Shown: piece by piece, positions 28,187 through 40,089 of the stretch | Numbering within the stretch: position 1 is the first letter of the stretch | How the letters are laid out: every line of letters starts with the position of its first letter | Origin: Gammaproteobacteria bacterium | GTDB lineage: Bacteria > Pseudomonadota > Gammaproteobacteria > Enterobacterales > Neiellaceae | DNA length: 64,000 nt | NCBI GenBank assembly: GCA_017425245.1 | Contig: JAFOOX010000027.1 | Coordinates: 98,401 to 162,400, forward strand | Reading direction: 5' to 3' | The notes under the pieces: generated by a model | Seen by the model: the letters and a program-made list of their open reading frames with translations, nothing else | Database searches by the model: none | Told to the model about the DNA's origin: nothing | Program-made: the position numbers and the translations under genes

Positions 28187-31100
28187 TTAACCCAGCTGCT
28201 TTCGGGCGTTACGGAACATCCGCAGCCAGGGGCTGTCCTCGCGCCACTCATCCGGGCGCCAGCTGTTGGCCACGGCGCGGAACACCCGCTCCGGGTGCGG
28301 CATCATGATGGTCACCCGGCCATCCAGGCTGCTGATACCGGTGATGGCGTTGGGCGAGCCATTGGGGTTGGCCGGATAGCTCTGGGTGGCGTTGCCATAG
28401 TGATCAACAAAACGCAGCGCCACAGTGCCAGAACCGTCGAGCGCGGCCAGGGCTGCCGCATCGGCGAACTCGGCGCGGCCTTCACCGTGAGAGACGGCAA
28501 TCGGCATGCGCGAGCCGGCCATGCCGGCGAAGAACAGCGACGGCGACTGCTGTACCTCGACTAACGAGAAGCGCGCTTCGAACCGCTCAGATTCATTGCG
28601 CACAAAGCGCGGCCACAGCTCGGCCCCCGGGATCAGCTCCTTGAGGTTGGAAACCATCTGGCAGCCGTTACAAACGCCGAGGGTGAAGGTATCGCCACGT
28701 TCAAAGAAGGCACTGAACTGGGCACGGGCGCGCTCGTTAAACAGAATTGACTTGGCCCAGCCTTCACCGGCACCCAGCACGTCACCGTAACTGAAGCCAC
28801 CGCAGGCCGCCAAACCGGCAAACTGATCGAGGCTGACGCGACCGGCCAGAATGTCGCTCATATGCACGTCGATGGCGGCAAAGCCAGCGCGGGTAAAAGC
28901 TGCGGCCATCTCGACCTGGCTGTTGACCCCCTGCTCGCGCAGGATCGCCACCCGTGGCCGTGCCCCTTTGGCAATGAACGGGGCCGCAATGTCGTCGTTG
29001 AGATCGAAGCTCAGCTTGACGTTAAGGCCCGGATCCTGGGCGTCGGCTTTGGCGGCAAACTCCTGACGGGCACACTCGGGGTTATCGCGTAGCGCCTGCA
29101 TCTCGCGGGTCATCTCAGCCCAGGCCAGACGATAGTGGCTGCGACTGGCGGCCAGCAGCGCTTTGCCACCGCGATTGAAGCTGATCTCATCACGGCCATT
29201 GAGGCCACCGATACGATGAGTGCAACCGTCCAGACCATGGCTGGCCAGCAACACCTGCACCGCCTCAAGATCGCTGCTGCGGATCTGGATCACCGCGCCC
29301 AGCTCTTCGCTGAACAGCACAGCCAGATCGTCGTCTCCAAGAGCATCAAGCGCAGCGTCGACACCGCAATGACCGGCAAAGGCCATCTCGGCCACAGTCA
29401 CAAACAGGCCGCCGTCGGAGCGGTCGTGATAAGCCAGCAGCTTGCCTTCGGCCACCAACGCCTGCATGGCGTTAAAGAATCCGGCCAGCAGCTGCGGCTC
29501 ATCCACATCCGGCGTTGCCGCGCCCAGCTGGTTGTAGACCTGAGCCAAGCAGGAACCGCCGAGGCGGTTCTGGCCACGGCCGAGATCAATCAGCAGCAGT
29601 TCGCTGTCACCGAGATCCGTGCGCAGCTGCGGGGTGACGGTTTTACGCACATCCTCGACTCGGGCAAAGGCGGTGATGATCAGCGACAGCGGCGCGATCA
29701 CCGCCTTGTCTTCGCCCTTGTCCTGCCAGCGGGTCTTCATCGACATCGAGTCTTTGCCCACCGGGATGGTCAGCCCCAGTGCCGGGCACAGTTCCTCGCC
29801 CACCGCTTTGACGGCGGCATAGAGGCCAGCGTCTTCGCCCGGATGGCCAGCAGCAGCCATCCAGTTGGCGGAGAGCTTGATGCGCTTGAGGTCGCCAATG
29901 GCCACGCCCGCGATGTTGGTCAGCGACTCAGCCACCGCCAGGCGCGCCGAGGCTTCAAAGTTGAGCAAGGCCACAGGCGTGCGCTCGCCCATCGACATCG
30001 CCTCACCGGCGTAAGTATCGAAGGAGGCGGCCGTGACGCCACAATCCGCCACCGGCACCTGCCACGGCCCCACCATCTGGTCACGGGCAACAAGGCCAGT
30101 GACGGTACGATCGCCAATGGTGATGAGGAACGTCTTTTCGGCGATGGCCGGCAGGCGCAGCAGACGCTCGGCGGCGTCGGCCGCTGTCACGCCATCGAGA
30201 CGCAGCGGCTGGCCTTTGGCTTGCTGGCTGTTGACGTCACGGTGCATGCGCGGCGGCTTGCCCAGCAGCACGTTCAGCGGCAGATCGATGGGGGTGTTGC
30301 CAAAGTGGCTGTCGGTCAGGCGCAGGGTCTGCTCTGCAGTAGCCTCACCCACCACCGCATAGGGGGCACGCTCGCGCTGGCAGATGGCATCGAAATCGGC
30401 CAGCCGCTCGGCCGGCACCGCCAGTACGTAGCGCTCCTGGGATTCGTTACACCAGATCTGCAGCGGGCTCATCCCTGGCTCATCGTTGGGCACGCGGCGC
30501 AGCTCGAAGTTGCCACCACGGCCCGCATCATTAACCAGTTCCGGCAGGGCGTTGGAGATACCGCCGGCGCCCACATCGTGGATAAAGCAGATCGGGTTGG
30601 CATCGCCCAGCTGCCAGCAGCGGTCGATCACCTCCTGACAGCGACGCTCCATCTCCGGGTTGTCGCGCTGCACCGAGGCAAAGTCGAGATCAGCAGAGCT
30701 CTGGCCGGAGGCCATGGAGCTGGCGGCACCGCCGCCCAGGCCGATGTTCATGGCCGGGCCACCGAGCACGATCAGCTTGGCACCGACCGGGATCTCGCCC
30801 TTTTCGATATGCTCGGCGCGGATGTTACCAAGGCCACCGGCGAGCATGATCGGCTTGTGATAGCCGCGGATCTCTTCGCCATTGTGGCTGTTGACCAGCG
30901 CTTCATAGGTGCGGAAGTAACCGAGAATGGCCGGACGGCCAAACTCATTGTTAAAGGCAGCGCCACCCAGCGGGCCATCAAGCATGATGTCGAGGGCGGT
31001 AACGATGCGCTCCGGCTTGCCAAAATGCTGCTCCCACGGCTGTTCAAAACCGGGAATGCGCAGGTTGGAGACCGAGAAACCAACCAAGCCGGCCTTGGGC

Positions 31101-32074
31101 TTGGAGCCAATCCCGGTGGCACCTTCGTCGCGGATCTCACCGCCGGATCCGGTAGAAGCGCCCGGCCAGGGGCTGATGGCGGTTGGGTGGTTGTGGGTTT
31201 CCACCTTGCACAGCACATGGATTGGCTCGATGTGATAACCATATTCACGGCTGGCGGCATCGGCAAAGAAGCGCCCGGCGACCGTTCCTTCAAACACCGC
31301 GGCGTTGTCCTTGTAGGCCGAGAACACATAATCGCTGTGCAGCTCGTAGGTGTTCTTGATCATCTTGAACAGCGACTTGGGCTGTTTGACGCCGTCGATG
31401 GTCCACTCGGCGTTGAAGATCTTGTGGCGGCAATGCTCCGAGTTGGCCTGGGCGAACATGTACAGCTCGATGTCGTTGGGGTTGCGCCCCAACTGGTTGA
31501 AGCTGGCCACCAGATAGTCGATCTCGTCTTCCGCCAGCGCCAGCCCCATATCGACATTGGCCTTGGCCAGCGCCTCGCGGCCACCCTGTTGAATATCCAC
31601 GCTGCGCAGTGGCGCCGGCTGGTGGTGGGCAAAGAGCGCCTCGGCACCTTCCAGCGTCGGCAGCACTGCCTCAACCATGCGGTCATGAATAAGCGCAGAG
31701 AGCTGCTGCCAATGCGCCTCGGTCAATGCCGGCTCGGCATAGTAGGCGATGCCACGCTCGATGCGCTGAATATTGGCCAAACCACAGTTGTGGGCGATGT
31801 CGGTGGCCTTGGAGGCCCAGGGCGAAATCGTGCCGGGGCGCGGCACCACCAGCAGCACGGTGCCAGCCGGCTCATGGGCCTCAAGGCGCGGACCGTAGCG
31901 CAGCAGGCGCTGCAGGCGGGCCAGCTGCGCCTCATCAAGGCTGCCATCGACCTCGGCAAAGTGAACAAACTCGGCGTAGAGACTGGTCAACACCAGCCCC
32001 TGCTCACGGGCGCGGGTCAGCAGTTTGTCGAGGCGAAAAGCGGAGAGCGCGGGGGCGCCACGAAGGATCAGCAT
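28187..32074 (-). CDS. purL: Phosphoribosylformylglycinamidine synthase PurL
   Basis: A 1295-residue large-type FGAM synthase, the same length as in E. coli. It has an N-terminal domain, an ATP-binding FGAM synthase core with [15 protein letters not shown] and [13 protein letters not shown], and a C-terminal glutaminase domain with the nucleophile in LGVCNGCQM and His in SHGEG. It makes FGAM from FGAR, ATP and glutamine in purine synthesis. I choose the ATG at 32074 ([13 protein letters not shown]), which aligns with the E. coli start. An open frame continues 33 codons upstream without family similarity. Confidence 0.97.
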   Translation of the reverse strand: MLILRGAPALSAFRLDKLLTRAREQGLVLTSLYAEFVHFAEVDGSLDEAQLARLQRLLRYGPRLEAHEPAGTVLLVVPRPGTISPWASKATDIAHNCGLANIQRIERGIAYYAEPALTEAHWQQLSALIHDRMVEAVLPTLEGAEALFAHHQPAPLRSVDIQQGGREALAKANVDMGLALAEDEIDYLVASFNQLGRNPNDIELYMFAQANSEHCRHKIFNAEWTIDGVKQPKSLFKMIKNTYELHSDYVFSAYKDNAAVFEGTVAGRFFADAASREYGYHIEPIHVLCKVETHNHPTAISPWPGASTGSGGEIRDEGATGIGSKPKAGLVGFSVSNLRIPGFEQPWEQHFGKPERIVTALDIMLDGPLGGAAFNNEFGRPAILGYFRTYEALVNSHNGEEIRGYHKPIMLAGGLGNIRAEHIEKGEIPVGAKLIVLGGPAMNIGLGGGAASSMASGQSSADLDFASVQRDNPEMERRCQEVIDRCWQLGDANPICFIHDVGAGGISNALPELVNDAGRGGNFELRRVPNDEPGMSPLQIWCNESQERYVLAVPAERLADFDAICQRERAPYAVVGEATAEQTLRLTDSHFGNTPIDLPLNVLLGKPPRMHRDVNSQQAKGQPLRLDGVTAADAAERLLRLPAIAEKTFLITIGDRTVTGLVARDQMVGPWQVPVADCGVTAASFDTYAGEAMSMGERTPVALLNFEASARLAVAESLTNIAGVAIGDLKRIKLSANWMAAAGHPGEDAGLYAAVKAVGEELCPALGLTIPVGKDSMSMKTRWQDKGEDKAVIAPLSLIITAFARVEDVRKTVTPQLRTDLGDSELLLIDLGRGQNRLGGSCLAQVYNQLGAATPDVDEPQLLAGFFNAMQALVAEGKLLAYHDRSDGGLFVTVAEMAFAGHCGVDAALDALGDDDLAVLFSEELGAVIQIRSSDLEAVQVLLASHGLDGCTHRIGGLNGRDEISFNRGGKALLAASRSHYRLAWAEMTREMQALRDNPECARQEFAAKADAQDPGLNVKLSFDLNDDIAAPFIAKGARPRVAILREQGVNSQVEMAAAFTRAGFAAIDVHMSDILAGRVSLDQFAGLAACGGFSYGDVLGAGEGWAKSILFNERARAQFSAFFERGDTFTLGVCNGCQMVSNLKELIPGAELWPRFVRNESERFEARFSLVEVQQSPSLFFAGMAGSRMPIAVSHGEGRAEFADAAALAALDGSGTVALRFVDHYGNATQSYPANPNGSPNAITGISSLDGRVTIMMPHPERVFRAVANSWRPDEWREDSPWLRMFRNARKQLG

Positions 32075-32216
32075 GGGTGGGGTCACATCTGCGGCTGCGA
32101 AGAGGCCGGAATTATAGTGAAATCGCACTTTCTTGATAAGGCTGCGGTGACTCATAGGCGGCGCAAAGCGCATTTGCTATAAGTAATAGCTGCAAAAGAG
32201 ACAAGGGTTCACCGGT

Positions 32217-33707
32217 TTGCGGCATCTGTGCAGTTACTTAGAGCGTTGCCGCATCTGGCTGATGCTGATGCTGATGCTGATCAGCGCATGCAAGCCCCTG
32301 CCCGGGCTTGAGCAGACCCAGTTGGAGCAGGTGCTTGAGCGTGGCGAGCTGCGTATCGGCACCATCTACGGGGGCACCACCTACTACGTCGGCAGTGACG
32401 GCCCGCAAGGTTTCGATTACGAGCTGGCGGCCGCCTTTGCCAGCTATCTTGGGGTGGTGCTAAAGGTCGAAGCGGTTTACACCACCGCCGAACTGCTGGC
32501 CCTGATTGACGGCGGCAAGGTTGACCTGTTAGCAGCAGGGGTGACGATTACCGATGCCCGCCTTGCCAAATACCGGTTTTCCCCATCCTACAAGCGGGTC
32601 GATCAACTGCTGGTCTACCGCAACGGCGAGCGTCGACCGCGCAACTTGGGTGAACTCAACGGGCCGCTCAAAGTGGTCGCTGGCGCCAACCACATCACCA
32701 CGCTCAATACCCACAAAGCCAGTTACCCCGAGCTCAGCTGGCAAGAGAGTAACGACCAGCAGTTCGAAGAGCTGCTCGATCAGGTGGTCAGCGGCGACAT
32801 CGCCTACTCGGTGGTAGATTCGGCGCGCCTGGCCAACTATCGCCGCTATCAGCCCGAACTGGCAGTCGCCTTTCAGCTCTCCACCCAGGAGCCGCTGGGC
32901 TGGATCCTGGCCAATGCCAACGATGACAGCCTGTACGCAACGCTGATTGAGTTCTTTGGCCAATCACGCAGTGATGGCCTGCTCACCACCCTCGACGAGA
33001 AGTACTTCGGTCACCTCGATCAATTCAACTACGTTGATATTAAAGGGTTTATTGGGGCAGTTGAAAACCGGCTACCGCGTTATCGGCCACTATTCGAGAA
33101 ATATGCCGGCAGTTTTGATTGGCGTCTACTGGCTGCCATCAGCTACAAGGAGTCGAGCTGGCGGGCTGAAGCTCGCTCACCAACTGGCGTAGAGGGGTTG
33201 ATGATGTTGACCCAGAATACCGCACGCCACCTCGGGGTCACCAACCGCACAGATCCGGCGCAGAGTATTAGTGGCGGTTCACGCTATCTGGCCGAAATGG
33301 TCAGCAAAGTTCCAGATAAAGTGCCCGAGCATGAGCGTGTATGGTTTGCCCTCGCCTCCTACAACATCGGTATCGGCCACCTGCTCGATGCCATGCGCAT
33401 CACCCAAAAACGTAGTGCCAACCCTTACAGCTGGCGTGACGTTAAAGAGAGCTTGCCGCTACTGCGTAACCAGCGCTGGTACAGCCAGGCCCGGCTTGGC
33501 TACGCCCGAGGTGATCATGCAGTAGCTTATGTCGATGCCATACGTCGTTATTACGACCTCTTGGTGTATCTTGATGACCGTGCCGCAAGGGCGGCGGCTT
33601 TGGCCGCTGGCCAGAGCAGCGCCGGGCCCGAGCCGGTTCCGCCTGAAGGGCTGGACGAGGCTACTGCGGCTAACGATGACGACAGCAGTGAGACTGACGG
33701 CCCCTAA
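32217..33707 (+). CDS. mltF: Membrane-bound lytic murein transglycosylase F
   Basis: A 496-residue outer-membrane-type lipoprotein, divergent from purL as in E. coli. It has a signal peptide with lipobox LISAC, a substrate-binding-protein-like domain (residues about 40-270), and a C-terminal lytic transglycosylase domain with the catalytic Glu in SYKESSWRAEARSPTG and the motif LASYNIGIGHL. It cleaves peptidoglycan, leaving anhydromuropeptides. I accept the TTG at 32217, because the next ATG (32262) would leave a signal peptide too short for export. The signal is encoded by a CTGATG repeat. Confidence 0.94.
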   Translation: MRHLCSYLERCRIWLMLMLMLISACKPLPGLEQTQLEQVLERGELRIGTIYGGTTYYVGSDGPQGFDYELAAAFASYLGVVLKVEAVYTTAELLALIDGGKVDLLAAGVTITDARLAKYRFSPSYKRVDQLLVYRNGERRPRNLGELNGPLKVVAGANHITTLNTHKASYPELSWQESNDQQFEELLDQVVSGDIAYSVVDSARLANYRRYQPELAVAFQLSTQEPLGWILANANDDSLYATLIEFFGQSRSDGLLTTLDEKYFGHLDQFNYVDIKGFIGAVENRLPRYRPLFEKYAGSFDWRLLAAISYKESSWRAEARSPTGVEGLMMLTQNTARHLGVTNRTDPAQSISGGSRYLAEMVSKVPDKVPEHERVWFALASYNIGIGHLLDAMRITQKRSANPYSWRDVKESLPLLRNQRWYSQARLGYARGDHAVAYVDAIRRYYDLLVYLDDRAARAAALAAGQSSAGPEPVPPEGLDEATAANDDDSSETDGP

Positions 33708-33772
33708 GCTGTCAGCGCTCGAACGACAGCAACCGGTCAACCGCTGCGGCGGTTAGCCGACAAGGAATTTTC

Positions 33773-34730
<958 letters not shown>

Positions 34731-34750
34731 GAATTCCGCACTCATACCCC

Positions 34751-36037
34751 CTACGTCTGGCTGGCACGGCAAAGCAGCTGGCTTAAGTAACCGACGGCTG
34801 TCGTCATCACCGATTCATCAAAATCAAAACGGCTGGTGTGGTGGCCACCACGCACCGCGCAACCGAACAGCAGATAGAGAGCCTCACCGCCCTGCTCCTG
34901 CACTCGCCGCATCAGCCAGCTGGCATCCTCGCTGGCGCCGAAGGGCGCGGCGCCAATAATGGACGTGAAAAAGCCGGTCTCGTGACCCACCTCTGCGGCC
35001 AACGCCACCAGCGCTGGCGACTGGCTGATGGTGCAGCTCTCACCCGCCAGAGTCAGTTTGCCACGCACCTCATGACTGATGGCACATCCATCAACAATGC
35101 GATTGACCGCAGCCATCAGGTATTGGTTGACCTCGTCGCTGGCACCGCGCACTTCGCCGCGCAGCAACGCCTGATCGGGGATGATGTTGCGACTGGAGCC
35201 CGCATTGAGAGTGCCAATATTGACCCGGGTGATGCCGTCGCCGTGGCGCGGTATAGCCAGCATCTGGCTGACGGCCTGACACGCCGCCGCCAATGCATTG
35301 CGGCCCAGTTGGGGGGCGATGCTGGCGTGAGCGGCCTGGCCTTTGAACTGCACATCAAACTTGGTGGTGCTGAGAAATTGATCGGCCGCCGTGACCAAGG
35401 TGCCGGCGCCAAAGCCCATGCCCAGATGAAACCCGAACAGCCGCTCAACATCATCCAGCGCACCGCTCTCGGCGATGGCTCGGCCACTGCGACAGCCCTC
35501 TTCCGCCGGTTGGCAGATCAGTTGAAAGCGGCCCCGCCAGGCGCTTTTGTTGGCTGCCAGCCAATGAGCGACACCCAAGCCGATGGCCATATGACCATCG
35601 TGACCGCAGCCATGGCAGACCCCTGGGAAGCAAGACTGGAAACCCTGGCTTGCTGGCGGGTGTTCGCTGTCTCCGCACTCGTCCAACCCCAAGGCATCAA
35701 TATCGACGCGTAGCGCGATGGTCGGCCCTGGCTGGCCGCTATCGATGGTGGCGATCAAACCGGGCAGCGGCCCTAGCCACTCCAGCCACTTGTCATCAGC
35801 ACCGAGCGCTGCGGCACGCGACTGCTCAACCGCCACTTTGACATCGCGGTCGTAAAGAAAACTACGATGGAGGAAATTGCGTCCAGGCGTTAGCCGGGCG
35901 ATAGGCGCCAGCAGTTCGGCCAACCGGGCGCTGGTGCGGAACTCGCACCAGCCGGTTTCCGGAAACTGATGAAACTCTCGCCGCCACGCCTGCAACAGGC
36001 TGGCATCAACGTCTGGCAGCGAGGGTTCCTGGGCCAT
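34751..36037 (-). CDS. M20-family amidohydrolase, AbgA-like
   Basis: A 428-residue zinc-dependent peptidase/amidohydrolase. It resembles E. coli AbgA, a p-aminobenzoyl-glutamate hydrolase subunit, along its length. The metal motif is CHGCGHDGHMAIGLG, the catalytic Glu pair is in QPAEEGCRSGRA, and the dimerisation and late His motif is GGHHTSRFDFDE. The start is four bases after the guaA stop, so it is read with guaBA. Its substrate is not certain: AbgB-like partners are absent, and related amidases cleave other acyl-amino acids. Confidence 0.8.
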   Translation of the reverse strand: MAQEPSLPDVDASLLQAWRREFHQFPETGWCEFRTSARLAELLAPIARLTPGRNFLHRSFLYDRDVKVAVEQSRAAALGADDKWLEWLGPLPGLIATIDSGQPGPTIALRVDIDALGLDECGDSEHPPASQGFQSCFPGVCHGCGHDGHMAIGLGVAHWLAANKSAWRGRFQLICQPAEEGCRSGRAIAESGALDDVERLFGFHLGMGFGAGTLVTAADQFLSTTKFDVQFKGQAAHASIAPQLGRNALAAACQAVSQMLAIPRHGDGITRVNIGTLNAGSSRNIIPDQALLRGEVRGASDEVNQYLMAAVNRIVDGCAISHEVRGKLTLAGESCTISQSPALVALAAEVGHETGFFTSIIGAAPFGASEDASWLMRRVQEQGGEALYLLFGCAVRGGHHTSRFDFDESVMTTAVGYLSQLLCRASQT

Positions 36038-36040
36038 CTG

Positions 36041-37618
36041 TTACTCCCACTCGATGGTGGCGGGCGGCTTGCCTGAAATGTCATAGACCACGCGGCTGAT
36101 GCCATCCACCTCATTGATGATGCGGTTGCTCACTTTGCCAAGGAAGTCATACGGCAAATGGGCCCAGTGGGCCGTCATGAAGTCGATGGTCTCGACCGCA
36201 CGCAGTGACACCACGAAGTCATACTTACGCCCGTCGCCCATCACGCCCACCGAACGCACCGGCAGAAACACCGTGAACGCCTGGCTGACCTTGTGGTAGA
36301 GCTCTGCCTTGTGCAGCTCTTCGATGAAGATGGCATCGGCGCGGCGCAGCAGATCGCAATAGGATTTCTTGATCTCGCCCAGCACCCGTACCCCAAGGCC
36401 GGGACCTGGGAACGGATGGCGATAGAGCATGTCGTAGGGCAGCCCCAGCTCCAGCCCGACCTTGCGCACTTCGTCTTTAAACAGCTCGCGCAGCGGCTCG
36501 ACCAGACCGAGCTTCATGTGCTCCGGCAGGCCGCCCACATTGTGGTGAGATTTGATCACATGGGCCTTGCCGGTCTTGGAGCCGGCCGATTCAATCACAT
36601 CCGGATAGATGGTGCCCTGGGCCAGCCATTTGGCGTTGGCCAGCTTGCCGGCCTCTTCGTCGAATACTTCGACAAAGGTGCGGCCGATGATCTTGCGCTT
36701 GGCTTCCGGGTCTGCCTCGCCCGCCAAGGCTGACAAAAAGCGCTGCTCGGCTTCGATATGGATGATCTTGAGGCCGAAGTGGTCGCCAAACATCGCCATC
36801 ACCTGTTGGGCTTCATTGAGGCGCAGCAGGCCGTTATCGACAAAGACGCAGGTCAGCTGCGGACCAATGGCACGGTGCAGCAGCATGGCGGTGACCGAGG
36901 AGTCGACGCCGCCGGAGAGACCGAGGATCACCTCATCACTACCGATCTGGGCTTTCAGACGGGCGACCGCATCTTCGATGATCGAGCCCGGGGTCCAGAG
37001 CTTTTCGCAGCCGCAGATGCTGACCACGAAATGCTCGAGCATGCGCAGCCCCTGACGGGTATGGGTCACCTCGGGATGGAACTGCACGCCGAAGAAGCGG
37101 CGAGATTCGTCCGCCATAGCCGCGTGCGGGCAGCTCGGGGTGCGGGCGATGGTGGCAAAGCCAGCGGGAATCGACACCACCTTGTCGCCGTGGCTCATCC
37201 ACACATCGACCAGCGCTTTGCCGCTATCGCCAACCCGATCTTCGATGCCGGCAAATAGCGCGGTGCTGTCGAGGATCTCCACTTCGGCGTAGCCAAACTC
37301 ACGGGCTTCGGAGCCTTCAACCCTGCCACCGAGCTGCATGCTCATGGTCTGCATGCCATAGCAGATGCCCAGCACCGGCACGCCTGCCTCAAACACATAC
37401 TGCGCGGCGCGGGGAGAGCCTTCCATGGTGGTGGATTCAGGTCCACCGGAGAGGATGATGCCGGTCGGCTTGAACTCGCGGATCTGCGCTTCGCTCACAT
37501 CCCAGGCCCAGAGTTCACAGTAGACCCCGATCTCGCGCACGCGGCGGGCGATCAACTGGGTGTACTGGCTACCAAAATCGAGAATGAGGATGCGGTGGTC
37601 GTGAATGTTGTGGCTCAT
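36041..37618 (-). CDS. guaA: GMP synthase (glutamine-hydrolysing) GuaA
   Basis: A 525-residue enzyme that amidates XMP to GMP, the same length as in E. coli. The N-terminal glutaminase has the nucleophile Cys in GICYGMQ and His/Glu in QFHPEVTHT. The ATP-pyrophosphatase P-loop is [10 protein letters not shown] near residue 235, and the C-terminal dimerisation domain ends in IEWE. The start ATG at 37618 ([10 protein letters not shown]) is the family start; the frame is open 54 codons upstream without similarity. It follows guaB by about 90 bases. Confidence 0.97.
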   Translation of the reverse strand: MSHNIHDHRILILDFGSQYTQLIARRVREIGVYCELWAWDVSEAQIREFKPTGIILSGGPESTTMEGSPRAAQYVFEAGVPVLGICYGMQTMSMQLGGRVEGSEAREFGYAEVEILDSTALFAGIEDRVGDSGKALVDVWMSHGDKVVSIPAGFATIARTPSCPHAAMADESRRFFGVQFHPEVTHTRQGLRMLEHFVVSICGCEKLWTPGSIIEDAVARLKAQIGSDEVILGLSGGVDSSVTAMLLHRAIGPQLTCVFVDNGLLRLNEAQQVMAMFGDHFGLKIIHIEAEQRFLSALAGEADPEAKRKIIGRTFVEVFDEEAGKLANAKWLAQGTIYPDVIESAGSKTGKAHVIKSHHNVGGLPEHMKLGLVEPLRELFKDEVRKVGLELGLPYDMLYRHPFPGPGLGVRVLGEIKKSYCDLLRRADAIFIEELHKAELYHKVSQAFTVFLPVRSVGVMGDGRKYDFVVSLRAVETIDFMTAHWAHLPYDFLGKVSNRIINEVDGISRVVYDISGKPPATIEWE

Positions 37619-37706
37619 CGTGGCTCCGCCCGGTTGGCTGACAAAATCGCTCGGCTGAAATAGCACGGGCCGGCAGCTGCCAGCCCGTTTCGGCAAAGAC
37701 CCAACT

Positions 37707-39170
37707 TTAGCCCATGCGGTAGTTGGGCGCTTCCTTGGTAATGGTGACGTCATGCACATGGGACTCACGCATGCCGGCATTGGTCACCTTGACGAATTGA
37801 GCCTTGGTGCGCAGTTCGTCAATGGTGGCACTGCCGGTCAGCCCCATGCAGGAACGCAAACCGCCCATCTGCTGGTGAATGATGTTCGACAGATGGCCTT
37901 TGTAGGGAACCCGCCCTTCGATCCCTTCCGGCACCAACTTGTCTGCGGCATTATCGGACTGGAAGTAGCGATCCGAGCTGCCCTGGCTCATGGCCCCCAG
38001 CGAGCCCATGCCGCGATAACTCTTGAAGGCGCGCCCCTGATAGAGCTCGATCTCGCCCGGCGCTTCATCAACGCCGGCAAACATCGACCCGACCATAACG
38101 CAATGGGCGCCGGCGGCCAACGCCTTGGAGATGTCGCCGGAGAAGCGGATACCACCATCGGCGATCACCGGAATATTACGCCCGGCGAGGGCATCGACCG
38201 CATTGGCCACCGCTGAGATCTGCGGCACGCCAACACCGGTAACAATACGGGTGGTGCAGATCGAGCCTGGACCGATACCCACCTTGACGGCGCTGGCGCC
38301 AGCATCAGCCAGGGCGATGGCACCAGCGGCAGTCGCCACGTTACCGGCGACAATCTGCAGATCCGGGTAAGCACTGCGAGCCTTACGCACGCGTTCCAGC
38401 ACCCCTTCGGAGTGGCCGTGGGAGCTGTCGATCAGCAGCACATCAACCCCGGCTTCAACCAGTGCTGCGATCCGCTCTTCATTGCCTGGGCCAGCACCAA
38501 CCGCTGCCCCAACGCGCAGACGACCCTTGTCATCTTTGCAGGCGTTGGGTTTGCGCTCGGCCTTTTTGAAATCTTTCACGGTGATCATGCCGCGCAGCTT
38601 GAAGGCATCATCCACCACCAAGATTTTCTCCAGCCGGTGCTCGTGCATCAGGTGCTGCACTTCATCACGGCTGGCCCCGGCCTTAACCGTTACCAAACGC
38701 GGCTTGGGCGTCATAATGTCGCGGACCTTCTTGTTGAGGTCGCGTTCGAAGCGCTCATCACGACTGGTGACGATACCGACCAGCTGGTTGTCGCCGTCGA
38801 CCACCGGAAAGCCCTTGAAACCATGCTGTTGGGACAGCCTCTGCAGTTCAGCAATGGTGATATCAGGGCTGACGCTAACAGGATCTGAGACGATGCCGCT
38901 CTCGAATTTTTTGACCTTGCGCACCATGGCGGCCTGGTCTTCGATGCTCATGTTCTTGTGGATAAAGCCGATGCCGCCTTCCTGGGCCAAAGCAATGGCC
39001 AGGTTAGCTTCAGTCACCGTGTCCATGGCGGCCGAGACCATCGGGATATTAAGATCGATGGTCGCCGTCAAGCGGGTCTTCAGATTCGCAGTGGTCGGCA
39101 GTACAGTAGAGTGCGCCGGGACGAGCAGAACGTCGTCGAATGTCAGCGCTTCTTCAATGATTCTCAGCAT
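37707..39170 (-). CDS. guaB: IMP dehydrogenase GuaB
   Basis: A 487-residue IMP dehydrogenase that makes XMP, the committed step to guanine nucleotides. The catalytic Cys is in [13 protein letters not shown]. Two CBS domains (residues about 95-205) interrupt the barrel, including RDERFE and LEKILVVDD. The C-terminal PYKGHLSNI segment matches the E. coli enzyme. The ATG at 39170 ([14 protein letters not shown]) is chosen over an upstream codon six residues earlier. Confidence 0.97.
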   Translation of the reverse strand: MLRIIEEALTFDDVLLVPAHSTVLPTTANLKTRLTATIDLNIPMVSAAMDTVTEANLAIALAQEGGIGFIHKNMSIEDQAAMVRKVKKFESGIVSDPVSVSPDITIAELQRLSQQHGFKGFPVVDGDNQLVGIVTSRDERFERDLNKKVRDIMTPKPRLVTVKAGASRDEVQHLMHEHRLEKILVVDDAFKLRGMITVKDFKKAERKPNACKDDKGRLRVGAAVGAGPGNEERIAALVEAGVDVLLIDSSHGHSEGVLERVRKARSAYPDLQIVAGNVATAAGAIALADAGASAVKVGIGPGSICTTRIVTGVGVPQISAVANAVDALAGRNIPVIADGGIRFSGDISKALAAGAHCVMVGSMFAGVDEAPGEIELYQGRAFKSYRGMGSLGAMSQGSSDRYFQSDNAADKLVPEGIEGRVPYKGHLSNIIHQQMGGLRSCMGLTGSATIDELRTKAQFVKVTNAGMRESHVHDVTITKEAPNYRMG

Positions 39171-39263
39171 GGCAACTCGCCTTTCCAACCGGGATGGAAG
39201 TTGCGGCGGGATTTTAGGGCAAGCTCGGCCCGCTGTAAATCAGCTTCGCTGATTTGATCGCGA

Positions 39264-39956
39264 TCACATTCCGGCTGGCTGATGGCGTTGCTTGCGCAGG
39301 GCGGCATGAAAGCTCATCAGCAACTCGCCGAGTTGGGCAACGAACTGCTTTTGGCAATGGCCGACGGTTACCCGTTCAGCATCGCGGAACAGCCCCCATA
39401 GCTGGTCGCCGGCACCAGAGCCGCCGACATCAATAATGCGGCAAGGTATACGGTTACGGCTCAACGCGCGCTGCCAGCGTTGTTGCTCCAGATCGGGCAG
39501 CAACGCCTCAGGTGTGGGCACAGCGCTACGTGGTTGTAACAGGCACGCCAGCAAGCGGCGCCATTGTGCTGGCCAGCGTACGCGCGAGCCACCACTGGTG
39601 CGGCTGCTGGTGTTAACCAGGGCCGCACTGTGCCAACTGATCAACTCTTGGGGGCGGGCCAGTAGCTCCACCGCATAGGGCAGATAGTCGGCGCCAACCA
39701 GCAAGTGTGGGTTGTGGATATTAAGCATGCGCAACAGCGCCATGATCTGATCGGCAACCTGCTGGGGTGGCAGTTCGCGCTCAAACAGAGCGGCATCAAT
39801 CTGAACAACGCGATAATGGCGCGATAATGTCTGCGTCCACTGCCCTGCGCGATCGTCAAGCACCAACAATGCCGGGCCATGGCCGCAGCAACTGAACGCC
39901 AAGCGTTGGCCAGCCACAATCAACGACTGGTGGTTGGTAAGCAAAACTGGAGCCAC
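39264..39956 (-). CDS. Degenerate alpha/beta-hydrolase-like protein
   Basis: A 230-residue protein upstream of guaB on the same strand. The early part (GPALLVLDDRAGQ, YRVVQIDAALF) and the elbow region HLLVGADYLPYAVELL look like an alpha/beta-hydrolase fold. However, the expected nucleophile motif GxSxG reads GADYL, so the usual serine is missing. It is probably not an active esterase. The upstream 60 bases hold a 41-bp inverted repeat. No closer family was recognised. Confidence 0.5.
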   Translation of the reverse strand: MAPVLLTNHQSLIVAGQRLAFSCCGHGPALLVLDDRAGQWTQTLSRHYRVVQIDAALFERELPPQQVADQIMALLRMLNIHNPHLLVGADYLPYAVELLARPQELISWHSAALVNTSSRTSGGSRVRWPAQWRRLLACLLQPRSAVPTPEALLPDLEQQRWQRALSRNRIPCRIIDVGGSGAGDQLWGLFRDAERVTVGHCQKQFVAQLGELLMSFHAALRKQRHQPAGM

Positions 39957-39972
39957 GCAAATTCCCGACGCA

Positions 39973-40013
39973 GATCACAAAACCGAGGCCGTTATAGGCC
40001 CGAATTTGTGATC
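39973..40013. repeat. 41-bp interrupted inverted repeat
   Basis: The arms GATCACAAA and TTTGTGATC are perfect 9-bp inverted repeats, 23 bases apart, with a small GGCC-GTTATA-GGCC palindrome between them. TGTGATC is a CRP-type half-site, but the spacing does not fit a single CRP dimer. The repeat lies in the promoter region of the minus-strand degenerate hydrolase and before the decayed plus-strand gene. Confidence 0.5.
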
Positions 40014-40089
40014 AATCAAGCATTTTGTGGCCAGGCCTGTCACCGAGATCTGCGCGGCTAGTCCCCCAAAACGACGATCAGAAAGCAAA

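Noticed and set aside
32075..32173. Longer purL start (33 extra codons)
   Set aside because: The extra residues have no family match, and the ATG at 32074 gives exactly the usual 1295 residues.
29135..32182. Open frame of 1015 codons on the plus strand opposite purL
   Set aside because: It is a frame shadow of purL in high-GC DNA. It has no ribosome site and no recognisable domain, and purL is unambiguous on the other strand.
37665..37688. Inverted repeat ACGGGC...GCCCGT between guaB and guaA
   Set aside because: The six-base arms are 12 bases apart with no U-tract. It is too weak to call a terminator or attenuator.
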